From: Bradyrhizobium sp. MOS002
GTDB taxonomy: Bacteria > Pseudomonadota > Alphaproteobacteria > Rhizobiales > Xanthobacteraceae
Assembly: GCF_003020115.1 (NCBI RefSeq)
Contig: NZ_PYFX01000004.1
Span: 62,001 to 126,000, forward strand
DNA length: 64,000 nt
Direction of reading: 5' to 3'
Shown piece by piece: positions 8,654 to 18,491 of this stretch (the first letter of the stretch is position 1; each line of letters opens with the position of its first letter). A model generated the notes under the pieces. That model saw only the letters and a list, made by a program, of their open reading frames with translations, was not told the DNA's origin and searched no databases. Both the position numbers and the translations under genes were made by a program.

Positions 8654-9091
8654 ATGGGCGGCGTAAGCGTGGGCGTGCTCGATCATTTCAACATCCGGAC
8701 CCGGAATCTGGCCGAGACCGTCCGCTTCTATGAGGACGTGCTGGGCCTGGAAAAAGGCGCCCGGCCGAATTTCGCCTTCCCCGGCGCCTGGATGTACAGC
8801 GAGGGTAAGCCGGTGGTGCACCTCGTCGATATTTCTCCGACTGCCGAGCCACAAAAGCCGGATTCCGGCGTTGTCCACCACGTCGCCTTCGCCAGCCGCG
8901 GGTTTGACGGCATGAAGCAGCGGCTGGGCTCAAAGGGGATGAAGTTCGACTCCCGCCAGGTGCCCGGCGGCGAACTCTGGCAGATCTTCGTCCATGACCC
9001 CAACGGGGTCATGATCGAGCTGAATTACGAGGCGGCCCTGGAGCAGGGCGCGGCGCCCGCCGAGATGGCTGACGATATCGGCAGGCAGTAG
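8654..9091 (+). CDS. VOC family (glyoxalase/dioxygenase-fold) protein
   Basis: A single-domain protein of 145 residues with the paired beta-alpha-beta-beta-beta modules of the vicinal oxygen chelate fold. LDHFNIRTRNLAETVRFYED opens the first module, HHVAFASRGFDG the second, and FVHDPNGVMIELNY carries the C-terminal metal-ligand Glu. A good ribosome site (GGGAGCG) precedes ATG 8654. The substrate is not evident. The dehydrogenase at 7599-8471 is divergent from it. Confidence 0.88.
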   Translation: MGGVSVGVLDHFNIRTRNLAETVRFYEDVLGLEKGARPNFAFPGAWMYSEGKPVVHLVDISPTAEPQKPDSGVVHHVAFASRGFDGMKQRLGSKGMKFDSRQVPGGELWQIFVHDPNGVMIELNYEAALEQGAAPAEMADDIGRQ

Positions 9092-9144
9092 CCTTTTGGG
9101 CGTTTCCGCTCTAATGGGGCATCTTGAATTCTAGGAGATGCGCT

Positions 9145-10287
9145 TTGAGCGTGACGCAGCAACAGGTTCTCGACAGCCTCGCCAGGATCAAGTCGCCCCG
9201 CGGGGTCGCGCTCACCAATGCCAATGTGCTGAGCGCGATCAGCGCGGCCGACGGCAAGGTGTTCTTCTCGATCAATGTCGATGCCGCCGAGGCGCGAGCC
9301 TGGGAATCCGTCCGGGCCGAGGCCGAGGCCGCGGTGCGCGCCATTCCCGGCGTCACCACGGTCATGGTGGCTCTCACGGCTGAGCGCAAGGCCGGCGCGG
9401 CACCACCACCGCCGCCAACTCCCAGCCGCGGCACGCCGGGCGTGCAGCCGGTCCACGCCCACAAGCCGCCGCCGCAGGGCGGCGCCCAATCGCCGATGGC
9501 GCGGCAGTCCGAGATTCCGGGCGTCGCGGCCGTGATCGCGGTCGCCTCCGGCAAGGGCGGCGTCGGCAAGTCCACGACCGCGCTCAATCTTGCGCTGGGC
9601 CTGCGCGATCTCGGCCTCAAGGTCGGGCTGCTCGATGCCGACATCTACGGCCCCTCAGTGCCGCGGCTGACCGGCCTCCACCAGAAGCCGGAGCTGAACG
9701 ACGAGCGCAAGATGATTCCGCTCAAGCGTTTCGGCCTGGCCATCATGTCGATCGGCTTCCTGGTTGAGGAAGAGACCGCGATGATCTGGCGCGGGCCGAT
9801 GGTGATGTCGGCGGTGACGCAGATGCTGCGCGACGTCGCATGGGGAGAGCTCGACGTCCTCGTCGTTGACATGCCGCCAGGCACCGGCGATGCCCAGCTC
9901 ACGCTGGCGCAGAACGTCCCCTTGAAGGGCGCCGTGATCGTCTCGACCCCGCAGGACCTGTCCCTGATCGACGCAAGGCGGGGGCTTGCGATGTTCAAGA
10001 AGGTCAACGTGCCCGTGCTCGGCATCGTCGAGAACATGAGCTATTTCCAGTGCCCGCAATGCGGCACGAAATCCGACATTTTCGGCCATGGCGGCGCGCG
10101 CCACGAGGCCGAGAAGCTCGGGGTACCGTTCCTGGGCGAGGTCCCCCTGCACATGGCGATTCGTGCCACCTCGGATGCCGGCACGCCCGTGGTGGACAGC
10201 GAGCCGGACGGTCCCCATGCGGCGATCTACCGCGCCATTGCGGGACAGGTTCGGGACCAGCTCAAGGGCGTCATCGCCGCCGCCTGA
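9145..10287 (+). CDS. apbC: Mrp/ApbC (NBP35-type) iron-sulfur cluster carrier ATPase
   Basis: The protein has 380 residues. An N-terminal MIP18/DUF59 domain covers roughly residues 1-85, then a Pro-rich linker of about 40 residues. A P-loop ATPase follows with the deviant Walker A ASGKGGVGKST, Walker B VVDMPPGTGD and the C-terminal cluster-binding CPQC. It carries Fe-S clusters to apo-proteins in the cytoplasm. The start is taken as TTG 9145 (then SVTQQQVLDSL) because AGGAG at 9134-9138 is correctly spaced; an upstream TTG at 9124 would place the ribosome site inside the gene. Confidence 0.93.
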   Translation: MSVTQQQVLDSLARIKSPRGVALTNANVLSAISAADGKVFFSINVDAAEARAWESVRAEAEAAVRAIPGVTTVMVALTAERKAGAAPPPPPTPSRGTPGVQPVHAHKPPPQGGAQSPMARQSEIPGVAAVIAVASGKGGVGKSTTALNLALGLRDLGLKVGLLDADIYGPSVPRLTGLHQKPELNDERKMIPLKRFGLAIMSIGFLVEEETAMIWRGPMVMSAVTQMLRDVAWGELDVLVVDMPPGTGDAQLTLAQNVPLKGAVIVSTPQDLSLIDARRGLAMFKKVNVPVLGIVENMSYFQCPQCGTKSDIFGHGGARHEAEKLGVPFLGEVPLHMAIRATSDAGTPVVDSEPDGPHAAIYRAIAGQVRDQLKGVIAAA

Positions 10288-10475
10288 GCGGATCAAGCGA
10301 ATCCCTTTAAACCAATACCCTGGGGACATGCGACTTTCGTAGAGCCCTGTCATGCCAATGTCGCGTTTCGAAAGCGGGGCTTCCGTGTTAAAGGCCCACG
10401 GCAGTCAAGCCCCTTCGGTTCGACGCGGCCCAAGAACGCGTCGCCGGAAATGAGCGGCAGCAAAGAGGAAGTTAG

Positions 10476-11597
<1,122 letters not shown>

Positions 11598-11623
11598 TCT
11601 TCGAACAAGTCGCAAGACGACAC

Positions 11624-11658
11624 GCCCGGTCTCGTTCGCGAGGCCGGGCTTTTTCTTT
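11624..11658 (+). terminator. rho-independent terminator after TakP-like copy 1
   Basis: An 11-bp stem (GCCCGGTCTCG / CGAGGCCGGGC, one G-T pair) closed by a TTCG tetraloop is followed by TTTTTCTTT. It starts 26 bp after the stop codon. Confidence 0.9.
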
Positions 11659-12057
11659 GGGACGACGCCGCGGAGCGGCGTTGTCGCCGCGGTAGGGGCG
11701 GGGCGTCCAGCAAAAAATCTGAAAAACAACCCCATGCACAGTAGACGAGGGGTGAGAGGACAAGGCGCTGCGAGTGCAGCCAACAGCTTGATGCGATGGA
11801 GTTAATTGGCAGGCAGGCCCAGGCATCGCGCGGTCGGTAGGAACTTCGCATTTTGGAGCCAAAAGCGGGGTGGGTCAGGCGTACGAAGCGACTGCTTCAG
11901 CGGGACCGTTTGACTCGTCGGGCAAAACAGTGGCAGAAAGGCTTATCGAATAATCCGAAATTGGCGCCTCGGTGGTCAGCCTGGGGTGACGATGAGCTTC
12001 GATCCCGATGAGGTTCAAAGCGCGCTGCGCAAGTGGGCGCGGGAAATCAGCTGAACA
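11659..12057. other. intergenic region without recognised gene
   Basis: About 400 bp between the terminator and the 3' end of the HWE kinase gene. Some short frames are open, but none has a ribosome site, a conserved motif or gene-like codon use. I see no RNA gene here. Confidence 0.5.
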
Positions 12058-13059
12058 TCAATTCGCAAGACGGTCTTTGCTCATGCGCAGGATGACCACC
12101 AAACCCTCTTCCGACCAGTCAAAAGTTATAGCCCCTCCAAGCTGGGCGGCCATACTTCGGTGCACCAACTTGCTTCCAAAGCCTTCGAGCTTTGTTGGAG
12201 CGACAACGGGGGGACCACCCCGCTCCGTCCACTTGACCACGACCTCGTCCTCGTGGGCGTTGCACGATACGTCCAGGGTGCCACTTGAAAGCGACAGCGC
12301 ACCGTATTTCGCAGAGTTGGTTGCCAGTTCATGCATCACCAGGGCGAGTGCTGTGCTGGAAGTCTCTCCCACCTTCATCTTGGGGACCGAGACACGAATA
12401 CGAACGCTGGCTCCTTCCTCGTCGTACGGCGCAAGCAGAACAGAGATGAGGTCTCCAAGAAGCGTCCCCTCTCTATTTCGTCCTGGCACCGGGCGAACAA
12501 GGTCCTGCGCACGTCCAAGAGCGATCAGGCGACTGGTCAGTTCCTGGGCCATATCTTCTTTTGATGCTGCCGAGCGCGAGCTCATTTGAGTCAGCGCCGT
12601 TGCGACGGTGAGAAGGTTTTTCAACCGGTGGCTCATCTCGCCCGCCAGTAGCTCGTTGGCTTCCTCAGCTTGCTTGCGTTGGGTTACATCCAGGAAAATA
12701 CCGAACATAGTTCGATCCGCCATGTCGGCGTCGTCGCCTTGGCCCCGAGCGGAAATCCAGCGGATATCGCTTCCGGTCAGGATACGAAAATCGATCTCGT
12801 AAGAGCCCACGACTGCGCGAGTAGCCGCAAATGCCGATCTCACCCTCTCGAGATCGGCGGGGTGGATGTTTTTGGACAGTATCTCGAACGTAATTTTCTG
12901 CTGGCCCTTGGGCACCTCCCAAAGGTCGTACGCGGGCTCATCCATGGTGATGGCGTCGGTATCGACGTTCCAGGACCATAGAGCGACACCGGCGGCGCGA
13001 GTGGCAGCCCGGAGGTGCTTTTCGTGCCACAACGGCATCGTCACCTGGCTAGGAAACAT
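12058..13059 (-). CDS. PAS-domain HWE-family sensor histidine kinase
   Basis: A soluble kinase of about 333 residues with no membrane segment. A PAS/PAC region lies in the first 130 residues (ALWSWNVDTD at its start and IFLDVTQRKQAEE at its end). The HWE dimerisation box SHRLKNLLTVATALTQ follows. HELATNSAKYGALS and the WTE tripeptide of VKWTERGGPP then identify the HWE ATPase subtype. HWE kinases often feed the PhyR/EcfG general stress response, and a neighbouring gene has an EcfG-type promoter. The start is uncertain: ATG 13059 is taken, 13113 and 13038 are possible. Confidence 0.85.
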   Translation of the reverse strand: MFPSQVTMPLWHEKHLRAATRAAGVALWSWNVDTDAITMDEPAYDLWEVPKGQQKITFEILSKNIHPADLERVRSAFAATRAVVGSYEIDFRILTGSDIRWISARGQGDDADMADRTMFGIFLDVTQRKQAEEANELLAGEMSHRLKNLLTVATALTQMSSRSAASKEDMAQELTSRLIALGRAQDLVRPVPGRNREGTLLGDLISVLLAPYDEEGASVRIRVSVPKMKVGETSSTALALVMHELATNSAKYGALSLSSGTLDVSCNAHEDEVVVKWTERGGPPVVAPTKLEGFGSKLVHRSMAAQLGGAITFDWSEEGLVVILRMSKDRLAN

Positions 13060-13432
13060 CGCGCTTTGCTTTCCTGCTGATCGGACCAAATCGGCACCTC
13101 TGCCGAAGGGCAATCGACAGATACCATACCCGGTCGAAAAGGTCTTGGTTCGTTCGCAAGGCGGTCCCGCGCCGCAGTTGGCTTAGAAGCGATCCTCAAA
13201 CGAGCCATGCGGTTCGCCGACGGCCATCAGCGGCGTTGTTCGTCAGCGACTAGCATTGCTTCGCGAACCTTCATTCAGCAATTTTGAGGTGATCTCGATT
13301 TTGAGCATGTCTGCGCACTGGTAAGGCAGCGTCGCTGGACGATTGCCCTACGCCGGGTCACCGCGTCCTTTGGAGCACTCGGCTTCTTCTTCGGATAGTC
13401 CGGACAGCCGCTTTCTCGCCAACAATCTGCTG
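13060..13432. other. intergenic region, nothing recognised
   Basis: The region holds the upstream sequence of the HWE kinase and the downstream end of the alpha/beta hydrolase gene. I searched both strands for GGAAC-N16/17-CGTT and TTGACA-type promoters and for hairpins and found none convincing. Confidence 0.4.
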
Positions 13433-14497
13433 TCAGGCGCCGGAAGTCTCTCGGGGCTGTTGTGCGCGTGAGCCTTCCCTTCCGTGAGTCAACACGGCCT
13501 CGGCAGCAGCTTCGTCGATGGCCGCCATCACGTCAGCGGTTGCGGAATGATGAATCATGTGTCCCACGCCGTCGATGCGGCGCAATTTGCTCTGCTTGAT
13601 CTCGCCATGCAGCCTGACCGACTGCTTGATATCGATCAGACGATCGTCCTGGCCCGCGATAATGACCGTGGGCATCTTGAGTTCTGCATAGGTCTTCGAA
13701 CCTGAGAATGCGGCGGGGATCAACATCGTCGCTTCGGCCGCTGTGGCCCGCATCTGTGATGGACGGAGCGCCAGTTCTTTCGGAAAGCCCGCGAACTTGT
13801 TCGGGACCTGCCGGGGGCCGAACAGCTTCCGCAACATCGCGGGCCACATCATCCGACCGGCTAGCGGCGAAATCGTGGAGCTGATGATGTCCCCGACCAC
13901 CGGTAGGGCGGACAGCACCGACGCGGCGCTGTCTGCGCGGGAAGTGGGAAAATAATAGCCCGAGGCCAGCACGAGAGCCTGCACGAACGAAGGATGTCTT
14001 GTCGCCAGCGCAACCGCAACCGACGCTCCCCACGAATGGCCAAGCACAATCGCTTGAGAGACGCCCAGCTGATCGAACGCCTTCTTGAACAGGTCTGCTT
14101 GGGCCTCCGGGGTCCAGACGACGTGTCGCGGTCGCGAACTATGCCCAAAGCCGGGGCGATCGAACACCATGACCCTGTAGTTCTCGGCTGCGAGATCGAT
14201 CAATCCACTCGAGTCGAAATCCTGGACCATGCTGCCATTGCCGTGAAACAAAACCAGCGGCTTGCCGCTGCCGCGTTCCAAATAGTGCAGGCGGACCCCC
14301 TCGACGTCGATGAACCGCCCCTGCGGAGGATTATCGCGTTGCGCTTTGTTCGCGAGCTGCCGGTTGATGATTGCGGTAGCCGCGATGAGGGTGCCTGCGG
14401 CAGCAAACGCGGTGGCGCGCGGATGTCGCGTGAAGGCGGTCAGGCAGTCGGATAGAAGGGAGCTGGAGCGTGTTCGTCGTGCGAGCCGCATGTGCAT
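13433..14497 (-). CDS. alpha/beta hydrolase with N-terminal membrane anchor
   Basis: The 354-residue protein has a hydrophobic segment at about residues 27-45 (ATAFAAAGTLIAATAI), predicting a membrane-anchored enzyme facing the periplasm. The hydrolase domain shows the oxyanion motif FHGNGSM, the nucleophile elbow GHSWGAS (Ser155), an Asp in AGQDDRLID and the His in GVGHMIHH. The substrate is unknown; epoxide-hydrolase and haloperoxidase-like enzymes share this pattern. The start ATG 14497 is preceded by CTAAGG. A perfect EcfG-type promoter lies 57-81 bp upstream, indicating induction in the general stress response. The HWE kinase follows on the same strand. Confidence 0.87.
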   Translation of the reverse strand: MHMRLARRTRSSSLLSDCLTAFTRHPRATAFAAAGTLIAATAIINRQLANKAQRDNPPQGRFIDVEGVRLHYLERGSGKPLVLFHGNGSMVQDFDSSGLIDLAAENYRVMVFDRPGFGHSSRPRHVVWTPEAQADLFKKAFDQLGVSQAIVLGHSWGASVAVALATRHPSFVQALVLASGYYFPTSRADSAASVLSALPVVGDIISSTISPLAGRMMWPAMLRKLFGPRQVPNKFAGFPKELALRPSQMRATAAEATMLIPAAFSGSKTYAELKMPTVIIAGQDDRLIDIKQSVRLHGEIKQSKLRRIDGVGHMIHHSATADVMAAIDEAAAEAVLTHGREGSRAQQPRETSGA

Positions 14498-14553
14498 TGC
14501 CTTAGGTGGTCTGCACGACGCCCCATCAAATGAGAAATGTTGCAGCTGAGTTA

Positions 14554-14578
14554 AACGGTTCGCGGGGGTGTTCGTTCC
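14554..14578 (-). promoter_or_regulatory. EcfG-type promoter GGAAC-N16-CGTT
   Basis: Read on the minus strand, the -35 GGAAC is at 14578-14574, the spacer is 16 bp and the -10 CGTT is at 14557-14554. This matches exactly the consensus of the general-stress sigma factor EcfG in rhizobia. It points at the alpha/beta hydrolase starting at 14497, leaving a leader of about 50 nt. Confidence 0.65.
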
Positions 14579-14804
14579 TTGGGTGGGTCGATGGGGTGCC
14601 GGCAGCGGGGCCCAAGGGGGCAAACGTCCGCGCCATCCGCGACGTCATCCGCAAGTGCCCTGATTGGCTTACAGGAACCTGACTGAAGGAAGCGGCCGGC
14701 CAGCCGGGTGCTTTTTCGCTGGCCGAGATGCCCCGGATGGTGGAAGACAGCGACATGCGGCACGAGCCGTGCGGTGGGACCGGAACATCCCGCGGGACAA
14801 TGCG
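14579..14804. other. intergenic region between divergent hydrolase and response regulator
   Basis: It holds the upstream side of the EcfG-type promoter and the leader of the two-component operon. No protein-coding gene or terminator is evident. The promoter for the response regulator must be here but no clear -35/-10 pair is visible. Confidence 0.35.
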
Positions 14805-15479
14805 ATGCGCCTTCTGATCGTCGAGGATAATGCCGAGCTGTCGCGGCTCGTTGCCGGCGGGCTGTCGGCGGCCGGCTATGAGAGCGACATCGTCGGCAGC
14901 GCCGCCGAAGCGCGCGAGGCGGTCAGCAGCGTCAGCTATGCCGCGATGATCCTCGACCTCGGACTGCCCGACGGCGATGGCCTGTCGGTGCTGCGCGAGC
15001 TGCGCCGGCTGATGGAGCCGTTGCCGGTGCTGGTGCTGACCGCGCGCGGCGGCTTGCAGGACCGCGTCAGCGGCCTGCGCAGCGGCGCCGACGACTATCT
15101 GGCAAAACCGTTCGCGATGGAGGAGCTGGTGGCGCGGTTGGAGGCGATCATGCGCCGTCCGGGCCAGTTGCTCGGCCGCTCGCTGCGCCTCGCCAACCTC
15201 GTCTATGACACCGAGAGCCGCCAGATCTTCGTCAACGACCAGCCGCGCATCATCTCCGCGCGCGAGGCCTCGGTGCTCGAGATATTGCTGCGCCGGCAGG
15301 GGCGGGTGGTGCCGAAGAAGAACGTCGAGGATCACATCTTCGGCCTCGACGGCGAGGTCGCCTCCAACGCGGTCGAGGTCTACGTCTCGCGGTTGCGCAA
15401 GCAGCTCACCGAGCACGGCGCCAGGGTCGTGATCCACACCATCCGTGGCGTCGGCTATCTCATGGCCGAGGAGAAATAG
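14805..15479 (+). CDS. OmpR-family response regulator, TctD/QseB-like
   Basis: The 224-residue protein has an N-terminal receiver domain with Glu7-Asp8, phospho-acceptor Asp51 in ILDLGLPDGDG, Thr in LTARGG and Lys101 in YLAKPF. A C-terminal winged-helix domain ends IHTIRGVGYLMAEEK. ATG 14805 is set by the start of the first receiver strand (MRLLIVEDN). The partner kinase starts 2 bp after the stop. The TctD-like type commonly regulates carboxylate uptake, which fits the TRAP genes nearby; the target is inference. Confidence 0.93.
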   Translation: MRLLIVEDNAELSRLVAGGLSAAGYESDIVGSAAEAREAVSSVSYAAMILDLGLPDGDGLSVLRELRRLMEPLPVLVLTARGGLQDRVSGLRSGADDYLAKPFAMEELVARLEAIMRRPGQLLGRSLRLANLVYDTESRQIFVNDQPRIISAREASVLEILLRRQGRVVPKKNVEDHIFGLDGEVASNAVEVYVSRLRKQLTEHGARVVIHTIRGVGYLMAEEK

Positions 15480-15480
15480 C

Positions 15481-16890
15481 GTGGCCCGGATCGGACCTCA
15501 CGCCGGATTCCGCGCCGGGATCCATGCGAGGTCGCCGACATTCAAATCGCTGATCTGGCGCATCGTGTTCCTGCACATCGTGGCGGTCGCGGTGGTCGCG
15601 ATCTTCCTGCCGCTGGTGCTGTTCTGGCTGCTCAATTCCGAGATCGACCAGCTGCATCGCGATGCCATGCGCGCGCAGGCCGAGGTGCTGGCCGAGCGGA
15701 TCGTCGCCCAGCCCGACGGGCTCTTGACGTTCAACCTGCCTGACAGTCTCAAGGGTCTTTATTCGGAAGCCTATGGCCGCTACCAGTACGACATTCGCGA
15801 TGCCGAGGGGAATCTGCTGTTTTCGTCGCGGCGCAAGACCGGCACTGCCACGGCCGCGCCACCGCCGCTCTCCGAGACGATTTCCGGCGCCGGCGTCACC
15901 CGCACCATCGACGGCAAAGTGATGCGTATTCGCGTCGCGGAGGACCTCGGGCACCGCGACGTCATCATCGACGACATCGTGTCGAACTTCTTCCGGCGGG
16001 TCGGGTGGATCACCATTCCGATCCTGCTGATCCTGCTCGCCATCGACATCATCATCTTTCGCCGCGCTGTCGCGCCGCTGTGGAAGGCCTCCGAGGAGGC
16101 GAGCAATATCGGCCCGGCGCGCACCGACATCCGCTTGCCGACGGAGCAGATCCCGCGCGAGATCATGCCGCTCGTCACCGCCGTCAACCGGGCGCTCGAC
16201 CGACTCGAGGACGGCTTTCGGGTGCAACGGCAGTTCACCGCCGACGCCGCGCACCAATTGCGCACGCCGCTCGCGATCCTGCGCACGCGGATCGAGACGC
16301 TCAGCGACGGCGCTGCAAGGCAGGCGCTGCATGCCGATATCGAGGGCATGAGCCGCATCGTCGCCCAGCTGCTGGAGATCGCCGAACTCGACACGCTGGT
16401 GCTCGATCCCGGCGAGACCGCGGATTTGCGCGCGGTCTGCGCCGAGGTGGTCGGTTCGATCGCGCCGCTCGCGATCGCGCAGCACAAGGATATCGCGCTG
16501 AGGGGTAGCGAGGCGCCGGTCATGATCCACGGCAATTCCGTGATGCTCCAGCGCGCGATCTTCAACCTCGCCGAAAACGCCATCAAGTTCACGGCAAGGG
16601 ACACATCGGTCGATGTCGATGTGAGCGAGGACGGCGCCGTGCACGTGCGCGATTGCGGACCGGGAATTGCGGAAGCCGAGCGCGAGTTGATCTTCCAGCG
16701 CTTCTGGCGCGCCGACCGCCAGCGCAGCGACGGCGCCGGCCTCGGGCTCTCGATCGTGCGCGCGGTGGCGGATGACCACGCCGCGACGGTTGCGGTGGAG
16801 AATCTTCCGGGCGGCGGCGCGCAGTTCACGCTGCGGTTCAGGCTGGCGGAGAAGTCGGGCGACGTTGATTTGAACGGGGTGCGGCACTGA
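15481..16890 (+). CDS. sensor histidine kinase, TctE/QseC-like
   Basis: A membrane kinase of 469 residues starting at GTG 15481. Two transmembrane helices (about residues 27-52 and 175-195) flank a periplasmic sensor with features of the TctE N-terminal domain. HAMP-like sequence follows, then the H-box FTADAAHQLRTPLAIL with His near 258, the N-box NLAENAIKFTARD, G1 CGPGIAEAE and G2 GAGLGLSIVRAV. It phosphorylates the response regulator encoded just upstream. The signal is probably a small carboxylate, by family analogy only. Confidence 0.93.
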   Translation: MARIGPHAGFRAGIHARSPTFKSLIWRIVFLHIVAVAVVAIFLPLVLFWLLNSEIDQLHRDAMRAQAEVLAERIVAQPDGLLTFNLPDSLKGLYSEAYGRYQYDIRDAEGNLLFSSRRKTGTATAAPPPLSETISGAGVTRTIDGKVMRIRVAEDLGHRDVIIDDIVSNFFRRVGWITIPILLILLAIDIIIFRRAVAPLWKASEEASNIGPARTDIRLPTEQIPREIMPLVTAVNRALDRLEDGFRVQRQFTADAAHQLRTPLAILRTRIETLSDGAARQALHADIEGMSRIVAQLLEIAELDTLVLDPGETADLRAVCAEVVGSIAPLAIAQHKDIALRGSEAPVMIHGNSVMLQRAIFNLAENAIKFTARDTSVDVDVSEDGAVHVRDCGPGIAEAERELIFQRFWRADRQRSDGAGLGLSIVRAVADDHAATVAVENLPGGGAQFTLRFRLAEKSGDVDLNGVRH

Positions 16891-16909
16891 CGCTGCACCC
16901 TCGCGAGCA

Positions 16910-18211
16910 CTATTTCAGCTTGCCGGTGGAGAGGTCCATGATCATGCGCGTGGTCAGATAAAGCCGCGGCACGATGCTGTTGAGCTGCACGTATTCGGCA
17001 TCGTTGGAATGCGCACCGAAGCCCGACAGGCCCATACCTTCCACCACGGCTCCGTTGGTCTTGAGCGCGGCAAACGCCGCGTCGGTGCCGCCGCCGGTCG
17101 CCTTCTCGTCGACCTTGAGGGACAGTCCGAGCTCTTGATAGATCGTCTTGCCGTGGGCTGCGACGCGGCGTGAGGCCTCGTTGGCCTCCAGCGGCGGACG
17201 GCGCACTTCGAATTTCAGGTCGACCTTGGAGTCGGGCAGCAGGTGATTCTTGATCTTCTCCTGAAGCGTCTTCTCCAGCTGGTCGAAATCGGCGACCTTT
17301 AGCGCGCGCGCGTCGGCCTGGGCCGTGGCCTCCGCGGGGATCACGTTGCGGTTGGTGCCGGCCTTGGAGACCGTCCAGTTCAATTTCAGGCCCTGTTCTG
17401 GTTTGGACAGGTCCTTCATCTGGAGCAGCTGGTGCGAGAGTTCGTACAGCGCGTTGACGCCGCCCTCGGGCCGCGAGCCTGCATGCGACGACTTGCCCTG
17501 CACCGTGAGATAGGCCGAGCCGATGCCGCTGGTGGCCAGCCGCAGCGTACCGTCGGTGCCGCCGCCTTCAAACGAGAACACCACGTCCTGATCGGCGGCG
17601 AACCTGGTGATGGTGCTGCGCCAGCCCGGCGAGGAGATCTCTTCGTCGCCATTGGTGAGCACCGTGAGCGTGCCGTAATCCCTGAAGCTCAGCTTCTGCA
17701 GCAACGCCACGGTATGGAGAATGAGCGCGACGCCCTGCTTGTCGTCGGCAATGCCGAGGCCGTAGGCCTTGTCGCCGTCGATGCGGAACGGTTGATCCTT
17801 CAGCATGCCCTTCAGGTACACCGTGTCCATGTGGGCGATCAGCATGATCTTCCTGCTGCCTGTGCCCTTGAATACGGCGTGTACGGCCGGGCCGATCTTC
17901 TCGGGCGTGTCGTCCAGGCGATAGACGTCGGTGGGTTGCAGGATCTCTACCGTGCCGCCGAGCTGCTTGAGCTGGCCGGCAACGCGCTCGGCGATCTGGT
18001 TCAAGCCTTCGACATCCTTGCTGCCGGATTCGATGCTGACGAGATCGCGCAGTGTGTCGAGCAGCGGCTGCTGCTCCTTTTGCGCCAGCGCATGGATGTC
18101 GGCCACGACATTCGCACCGGGCTCCGCATGCGCCGTGGTTGCAGCACATGCCAGCCAGAGCGACGCGATCAACGGACCAACGAGCGATGGAGCAGGGTGC
18201 GATCGAGACAT
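16910..18211 (-). CDS. secreted M20 metallopeptidase, glutamate carboxypeptidase (CPG2)-like
   Basis: The 433-residue precursor has a signal peptide (LIASLWLACAATTAHA, cleavage near residue 30). M20 metal ligands are visible: His in LIAHMDTVYLKG, Asp in GIADDKQGVA, the Glu pair in NGDEEISSPG, and His in GFGAHSNDAEYV near the C-terminus. GGGTDAAFAAL is also typical. CPG2-like enzymes release C-terminal glutamate from folates or peptides in the periplasm. The start at 18211 is the ATG just before the signal sequence. It is convergent with the kinase gene and divergent from the second TakP-like gene, so glutamate or keto acid supply to the transporter is an attractive inference. Confidence 0.88.
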   Translation of the reverse strand: MSRSHPAPSLVGPLIASLWLACAATTAHAEPGANVVADIHALAQKEQQPLLDTLRDLVSIESGSKDVEGLNQIAERVAGQLKQLGGTVEILQPTDVYRLDDTPEKIGPAVHAVFKGTGSRKIMLIAHMDTVYLKGMLKDQPFRIDGDKAYGLGIADDKQGVALILHTVALLQKLSFRDYGTLTVLTNGDEEISSPGWRSTITRFAADQDVVFSFEGGGTDGTLRLATSGIGSAYLTVQGKSSHAGSRPEGGVNALYELSHQLLQMKDLSKPEQGLKLNWTVSKAGTNRNVIPAEATAQADARALKVADFDQLEKTLQEKIKNHLLPDSKVDLKFEVRRPPLEANEASRRVAAHGKTIYQELGLSLKVDEKATGGGTDAAFAALKTNGAVVEGMGLSGFGAHSNDAEYVQLNSIVPRLYLTTRMIMDLSTGKLK

Positions 18212-18380
18212 GCGCGACGGCCTTAGGTTGGGGGGATGACGCGGTATGCCCGTGTTTCCGGCGCTTGTCACGCGCCCGGCGCACTCGTCAGGCACCGCCC
18301 AGGCGGACATGATGTGGAGGGGCAGGGCCGCTGGCCGTCTAAGCCTAAAGTCGTAGGACCGGAGGGCGCTGGAGCTGGGC

Positions 18381-18413
18381 ATTTTCATCCCTCACGTCGT
18401 GAGGGATGGAAAT
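18381..18413. promoter_or_regulatory. 15-bp inverted repeat in the leader of TakP-like copy 2
   Basis: The inner arms CATCCCTCAC and GTGAGGGATG are separated by GTC and are perfect over 10 bp. The pairing continues outward for five more base pairs with one G-T. It ends 78 bp before ATG 18492. No U-tract follows, so it is not a simple terminator; an operator or an mRNA-stabilising hairpin is more likely. Confidence 0.6.
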
Positions 18414-18491
18414 CGGGCGACACATGTTCCATGCTGGCCTCCAAGCCTCAACAAGAAGGCCCACCGTCACAATCCATCAGGGTAGGAAATC

